The notes under the pieces: generated by a model
Told to the model about the DNA's origin: nothing
Databases searched by the model: none
The model's input: only the letters and a program-made list of their open reading frames with translations
Shown: piece by piece, positions 59,809 to 64,000 of the stretch
How positions within the stretch are numbered: the first letter of the stretch is position 1
Layout of the letters: each line of letters begins with the position of its first letter
Position numbers and translations under genes: made by a program
Assembly: GCF_900141845.1 (NCBI RefSeq)
Contig: NZ_FQZB01000003.1
Coordinates: 251,709 to 315,708, forward strand
Reading direction: 5' to 3'
From: Clostridium cavendishii DSM 21758
GTDB taxonomy: Bacteria > Bacillota > Clostridia > Clostridiales > Clostridiaceae
DNA: 64,000 nt

Positions 59809-62037
59809 CTATAATTCACAATATTTTTTATTTTCATCTAATACTAATGATTTTAATTCCTTCATAGATACAGGCTTGTAAAAATAATATCCTTGTATCA
59901 AATCACAATCAAATTCTTTAAGCTTATGATATTGTGAAAAAGTTTCAACCCCTTCTGCAACAGCAATAGCACCGATAGAATGTATCATAGAAATAACGCT
60001 TCTTATAAATTCTTCATTTGTATCTATTACATCTACAATTGATTTATCCATCTTCATTACATTAACTTTATATTTAGCAAGATAAGTTAACGTACTATAT
60101 CCTGTACCAAAATCATCTATAGATATAGTTATTCCAAGTTCTTTGATTTTTTCAATTTTTTTGTTAGTTTCATAAAAATTCCCTATAGCTGCTGTTTCAG
60201 TAATTTCAAGCTCTAACATAGTAGGATCAATTCCTGTCTTTTCTAAAACATTTTTTATATCTTCAAAATAATCACTTCTAATTAATTGTATTGCTGAAAC
60301 ATTCACTGACACTCTGAATTTTTTCTGGGCCTCTTCATTTATTTCCATTATATCTCTACATGCTTTTTCTAAAATCCAATTTCCAAGAGTTAATATATAT
60401 CCTGTTTTTTCTGCAAGTTCTATAAATATATTTGGAGGTATATATCCCAAAGTTGGATGAATCCATCTAGCTAATGCTTCTACCCCATATATTTTAGTAG
60501 TTTTAACATCTACCTTAGGTTGGTAATAAACCATTATATCTCCATTTTCTAAAGCATTTTGAAGCATATCCAATGTTATTTTATCCTTTAAATTAATCTC
60601 AGTTTCTTTAAAAAATGAATAATTATTTATTCCCTTGCTTCTAGCTGTAAGCATTGCCTCATAAGCATTATTTAAATATTTTGCTGGTGATTCTTCATTA
60701 TTATAACAATATTCAATACCAACACTACAAGAAATAAAATGTGGTTTATTATTTATCTTTATATTATTATTTATTTTATAAATTATATTTTTTATTGTTG
60801 TCTCAACATTTTCTAAAGAATCACTTTCCATTAATATAGCAAACTCATCTCCGCCAACTCTTCCTACTATATTTTTACCAGATAAACATTGCTTTATTAC
60901 TATCCCTATATTTTTAAGTACATTATTTCCATTTTCAAACCCTTGTGTTTTATTTATTATCGAAAAGCCATCTATATTAATATAAATAAGTGCCTTATAA
61001 TTATTACTGATTTCAAAAAACAATCTATTATTTAAAAATGTTTCTCTATTGTACAACCCTGTTATAGAATCCCGTTCTGAATAAAAGTCCGCCTTCAATT
61101 TTACATCTTCTACATATTTACTTATACTTAAAATATCCTGTGATAAAATATCTACTTTTTCTTTATCCCCATCATTATTTGGGGTCACTATTTTTTTTAA
61201 TTCTTTATTTATTTTATCAATCTTATTAAAAACTGATATATTTAAGAAGATCAGTAATATAAATATAAATACTGTATTTACACTTCCACTAATCAAATAA
61301 AAATCACTACTTATAGTAGCTAATTTTGGTGTTATAGCCTTATCAAAGTTTATTTTAATTTCAATATTGGGTTGACCATATATATCTGTTAATGTTGTCC
61401 TTGTAAGAAACTTAGAACTGTTTACAGAATTAAATTTATAAATATTCCCAAGATTTTTGCTTTTAAATTCATTTGCACAAATTAAATCAGATGCATTGAC
61501 ATATAGACTATAAATATCAAAAGAATCATCTTTTGTCATTGTTTTTTTGAATTCATAGTCCATAATAGTTCCTGATACTACTATGTATTCTTCTAAACCA
61601 CTACTTCTTCTATCTATACTAATAAACGTAGGTATGTAGTTTATATTTATAATTCCTTTATCTTTATACGATTTAGAAGATATTATCTTAGTAATTGTGT
61701 TTTTTATTGAATCATTATCCTGATTATTTTTCCCATTTATATAACTATAATATTCTTTTAAGTTTTTATCATAAATCATAAGGAAAGTAATATTATTATC
61801 TAGAGTCTTGGATGGTTCAACAAGACTTATTTTTTTGTTATTATCGCTTAATTCATTAATTTTAATATCCATAAAATTTATAGCTGATTGAATTAATGAA
61901 TTTGCAGTATCAATTTTTATTTTTTCCATTGTCGGTTCTAAGTAATGTATTCTAAGCGATACTGAAGTTATAAGTGATAATAATAAATATACTATTATAC
62001 TAATATTTATTTTTCCTCGTACTCCCATATTTCTCAT
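59809..62037 (-). CDS. Membrane GGDEF-EAL cyclic-di-GMP protein
   Basis: A 742-residue sensor with an N-terminal membrane segment (about 10-28), an extracytoplasmic sensing domain (about 30-245), a second membrane segment (about 248-270), a GGDEF domain (RVGGDEFAIL intact near 395-404) and an EAL domain with all key motifs: VEALARWIHP, NVSAIQL, LELEITE, DDFGTGYS, MDKS, AEGVET and QGYYFYKPV. Both synthesis and breakdown of c-di-GMP look possible; in such hybrids one domain is often regulatory. A SigD-like promoter lies just upstream (62078-62104), tying it to motility. Ribosome binding site AGAGGT. Confidence 0.93.
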   Translation of the reverse strand: MRNMGVRGKINISIIVYLLLSLITSVSLRIHYLEPTMEKIKIDTANSLIQSAINFMDIKINELSDNNKKISLVEPSKTLDNNITFLMIYDKNLKEYYSYINGKNNQDNDSIKNTITKIISSKSYKDKGIININYIPTFISIDRRSSGLEEYIVVSGTIMDYEFKKTMTKDDSFDIYSLYVNASDLICANEFKSKNLGNIYKFNSVNSSKFLTRTTLTDIYGQPNIEIKINFDKAITPKLATISSDFYLISGSVNTVFIFILLIFLNISVFNKIDKINKELKKIVTPNNDGDKEKVDILSQDILSISKYVEDVKLKADFYSERDSITGLYNRETFLNNRLFFEISNNYKALIYINIDGFSIINKTQGFENGNNVLKNIGIVIKQCLSGKNIVGRVGGDEFAILMESDSLENVETTIKNIIYKINNNIKINNKPHFISCSVGIEYCYNNEESPAKYLNNAYEAMLTARSKGINNYSFFKETEINLKDKITLDMLQNALENGDIMVYYQPKVDVKTTKIYGVEALARWIHPTLGYIPPNIFIELAEKTGYILTLGNWILEKACRDIMEINEEAQKKFRVSVNVSAIQLIRSDYFEDIKNVLEKTGIDPTMLELEITETAAIGNFYETNKKIEKIKELGITISIDDFGTGYSTLTYLAKYKVNVMKMDKSIVDVIDTNEEFIRSVISMIHSIGAIAVAEGVETFSQYHKLKEFDCDLIQGYYFYKPVSMKELKSLVLDENKKYCEL

Positions 62038-62077
62038 ACGTTTTACCTCTTAAGACTTAGATTTAATGTCATAATAA

Positions 62078-62104
62078 TTATCGACTAAATAAAAAAAATA
62101 TTAA
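62078..62104 (-). promoter_or_regulatory. SigD-like promoter of the GGDEF-EAL gene
   Basis: On the minus strand TTAA (62104-62101), 15-nt spacer, GTCGATAA (62085-62078). The -10 core is one base from consensus; the -35 has one mismatch from TAAA. Confidence 0.5.
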
Positions 62105-62135
62105 CATTTTATAAATCTATTAATTACTTTATTTA

Positions 62136-62762
62136 TTAAACATTCTTAAGTTTAAGTTCTTCTAAAGTGTCCTTTATTTCATTTATAGTCATTGAATTCT
62201 TTTCTATATCTTCAATTGGTAGATTCATAATTTGCTCATATATATTTATAGCTTTTTCTATATAACCTGTGTCTTGTTTAAGTATTTCAAAAATTAAATC
62301 ATCTACATTAGATAATTTATTATAGCCTAAGAATACATCTACCATCGATTTCTTTATACTTACTTCTACCTCATACTCACTTAACTCATTAAGTACTCTA
62401 ATTAAATATTCTTCATAATATTGAACAGTATTCTCTTTTTTATTCAAATATATATCTGCTAGCATTAAATATCCTTTTTTTAGTTTTAAAAATGCCATTT
62501 CATCTTTTGTGCTAAATCCCCATTCATCAATAAACAATATCCCTAATGCTGCTATTTTGCTATAATCTTTTATTCTATTATGTACAAATAGACTTTCTAG
62601 CTCTTCTGAGGGAAGCTTTACTAAAAATTCTGATGGGAACCCTAAATATTTTTTATACAAAGCTTCTACATTATTCTTAAAATTATCAGTATCCTTTAAT
62701 AAACCTTCAATTGAAATAAGTAATTCTTCAGCTAAAGTATCTTTTACATCATTTTTAATCAT
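62136..62762 (-). CDS. Helical protein of unknown function
   Basis: 208 residues, no family recognised with confidence. It starts MIKNDVKDTLAEELLISIEGLL and is acidic and almost entirely helical, with repeat-like helical pairs such as LKLKKGYLMLADIYL, INIYEQIMNLPIEDIE and a Lys/Glu C-terminal tail, which suggests a TPR-like or helical-repeat adaptor. No membrane segment. The ATG at 62762 is 5 nt after GGAGG; a TTG four codons upstream overlaps that site. Confidence 0.75.
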   Translation of the reverse strand: MIKNDVKDTLAEELLISIEGLLKDTDNFKNNVEALYKKYLGFPSEFLVKLPSEELESLFVHNRIKDYSKIAALGILFIDEWGFSTKDEMAFLKLKKGYLMLADIYLNKKENTVQYYEEYLIRVLNELSEYEVEVSIKKSMVDVFLGYNKLSNVDDLIFEILKQDTGYIEKAINIYEQIMNLPIEDIEKNSMTINEIKDTLEELKLKNV

Positions 62763-62848
62763 TATAGCCTCCAAGTTTTTTAATTATATTATATCATGCT
62801 AAATCAATAAACAATATAGTCAAATTCAAACTATTCTTCTTTAATTTT

Positions 62849-62878
62849 TTGTGTTTAATGTTTAAAATTTGATATAAT
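62849..62878 (+). promoter_or_regulatory. Putative SigA promoter of the threonine ammonia-lyase gene
   Basis: TTGTGT (62849-62854), 18-nt spacer, TATAAT (62873-62878), 36 bp before the start codon. Perfect -10, weak -35. Confidence 0.55.
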
Positions 62879-62914
62879 GTAAATATAATGATTTTATTAT
62901 AAAGGAGATTTTTT

Positions 62915-64000
62915 ATGTATTTAAATCAATTTAAAAAAGCAAGAATTAACCTTAAAAATATTGTAGTAGAAACGCCTCTCATATTTAGTGAAATATTTTC
63001 TTCAGAATGCTGTAATAACGTTTATATGAAATGTGAAAATCTTCAGCTAACAGGTGCTTATAAAATACGTGGCGCTCTAAACAAAATTTCCACTTTAAGC
63101 GAAGAAGACAAAGCAAAAGGTGTCGTATGCTCATCCGCTGGTAATCATGCTCAAGGAGTTGCTTATGCATCAAAACTTTTTAATGTTAAATCTAAAATAG
63201 TAATGCCAAAAACTACACCTCTTATAAAAATTCAAAATACTAAAAATTTTGGTGGGAATGTTGTATTATTTGGGAATGTTTATGACGATGCTTACAATGA
63301 AGCTAGAAGAATAGAGCAAGAAGAACATTCAATATTCATTCATCCATTCAATGACTTGGAAGTTATATTTGGTCAAGGTACCATAGCATTAGAGATATTA
63401 GAACAACTTAATGACATTGATATAATTCTTTGCCCTATTGGTGGTGGAGGACTTATAAGTGGTATTTCCCTAGTTTGTAAAGCTTTAAAACCTAGCATTA
63501 AAATTATAGGAGTTCAAGCTTCTGGTGCTAACTCCATGGAACTTTCTTTTAAAAAGGGCTCTATTGTAAACTTACCTTCAGTAAACACTATAGCTGATGG
63601 TATCGCTGTAAAAAACCCTGGAACCCTTACATATGAATTTATAAAAAATAATGTAGACGATATAATAACTGTAGATGATAGTGATATTGTAGAAAGTTTC
63701 ATACTACTACTTGAAAAACATAAACTTCTTGCTGAGGCTTCTGGTGTTGTTTCTTTAGCAGCTCTTAAAAAGCTTAACACTTACAATAAAAATATTGTTT
63801 CTATTATAAGTGGTGGAAATATAGATATGCTTACAATATCTTCTCTTATAAATAGTGGACTTGTATCTAGAGGAAGGCTTTTTTGCTTTGATGTAGAACT
63901 GCCTAATAAGCCTGGACAACTTGTAGAGATATCAGAATTACTATCCTCACTAAGAGCTAATATTGTACAGCTTGAACATAATCAATTCAAAGCTACAGAT
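62915..64000 (+). CDS. ilvA: Threonine ammonia-lyase, 5' part (runs off the window)
   Basis: Deaminates threonine to 2-oxobutyrate with PLP. 362 codons are present without a stop. Visible: PLP lysine in TGAYKIRGA (near residue 51), SAGNHAQGVAY, the phosphate loop PIGGGGLISGIS, SGGNIDM near residue 312, then the start of an ACT domain (FCFDVELPNKPGQLVEISELL). The single ACT domain and short N-terminus resemble the clostridial/TdcB-type enzymes of about 400 residues rather than the two-domain E. coli IlvA, so a catabolic role is possible. AAGGAG precedes the ATG. A competing route to 2-oxobutyrate exists in the nearby cimA operon. Confidence 0.94.
   Translation, partial: MYLNQFKKARINLKNIVVETPLIFSEIFSSECCNNVYMKCENLQLTGAYKIRGALNKISTLSEEDKAKGVVCSSAGNHAQGVAYASKLFNVKSKIVMPKTTPLIKIQNTKNFGGNVVLFGNVYDDAYNEARRIEQEEHSIFIHPFNDLEVIFGQGTIALEILEQLNDIDIILCPIGGGGLISGISLVCKALKPSIKIIGVQASGANSMELSFKKGSIVNLPSVNTIADGIAVKNPGTLTYEFIKNNVDDIITVDDSDIVESFILLLEKHKLLAEASGVVSLAALKKLNTYNKNIVSIISGGNIDMLTISSLINSGLVSRGRLFCFDVELPNKPGQLVEISELLSSLRANIVQLEHNQFKATD

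Noticed and set aside
63514..63780. A minus-strand 88-residue frame within the threonine ammonia-lyase gene
   Set aside because: The plus strand has an unbroken 362-codon frame with all family motifs; the minus frame is a shadow.
1..64000. CRISPR arrays, insertion sequences, prophage, tRNA or rRNA genes
   Set aside because: No regularly spaced repeats, transposase or phage proteins, or recognisable RNA-gene signatures were seen by reading; a dedicated tRNA or IS search was not possible.

Overview
The window reads as chromosome of a motile, spore-forming, strictly fermentative low-GC Clostridium (Clostridium sensu stricto type). Supporting signs are very AT-rich intergenic DNA, strong GGAGG-type ribosome binding sites, an alpha/beta-type small acid-soluble spore protein, YtaF, a one-polypeptide pyruvate:ferredoxin oxidoreductase with a flavodoxin, a perfect Rex operator, a FabV/Ter-type enoyl reductase, FliY/CheC/CheD chemotaxis and the FliW-CsrA switch. 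The species cannot be fixed from sequence alone. No insertion sequence, prophage, CRISPR array, tRNA or rRNA was found.

Region 1 (1-13.5 kb, all minus strand) is the late flagellar region. In transcription order it is flgM-flgN, then module B (flgK, flgL, fliW, csrA, flaG, an unrecognised ORF, fliS, fliT-like), a terminator, then module A (flgK, flgL, fliW, csrA, flaG, fliS, fliD, fliT-like), then the start of a flagellin gene cut by the window edge. The tandem duplication of the hook-filament junction proteins, chaperones and the complete FliW-CsrA control pair is the most unusual feature here. SigD-type promoters (TAAA-N15-GTCGAWAA-like) precede flgM, module A flgK and flagellin. Module B instead has a SigA-like promoter.

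Region 2 (13.6-24 kb, minus) is one long chemotaxis and motor-switch operon: fapA-cheW-cheD-cheB-cheR-cheA-cheC-cheY-cheW-fliM-fliY. It has an extended -10 promoter just upstream of fapA and a terminator after fliY.

Region 3 (24-45.5 kb, mostly minus) is mixed housekeeping. It holds a class IV aminotransferase, a HAD phosphatase, a Cys/His-rich DUF1292 protein, nifJ and a flavodoxin behind a Rex site, murG, a SASP gene (plus strand), recJ, an M16 peptidase, a DJ-1 protein, parC/parE-type topoisomerase genes, a processive glycosyltransferase, DUF1294, a DHH phosphoesterase and msrA.

Region 4 (45.7-55.8 kb, minus) is a branched-chain amino acid operon: ilvN-cimA-leuC-leuD-leuB-ilvD-ilvB-ilvC. 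It lies behind a SigA promoter and a T-box-like leader with a terminator. CimA feeds 2-oxobutyrate through LeuCDB into IlvBN/C/D, so the operon can make isoleucine from pyruvate and acetyl-CoA.

Region 5 (56-64 kb, both strands) carries a UV damage endonuclease, a small membrane protein, ytaF, fabV/ter, a membrane GGDEF-EAL protein with a SigD-like promoter, a helical protein of unknown function, and the 5' part of a threonine ammonia-lyase gene that runs off the end.
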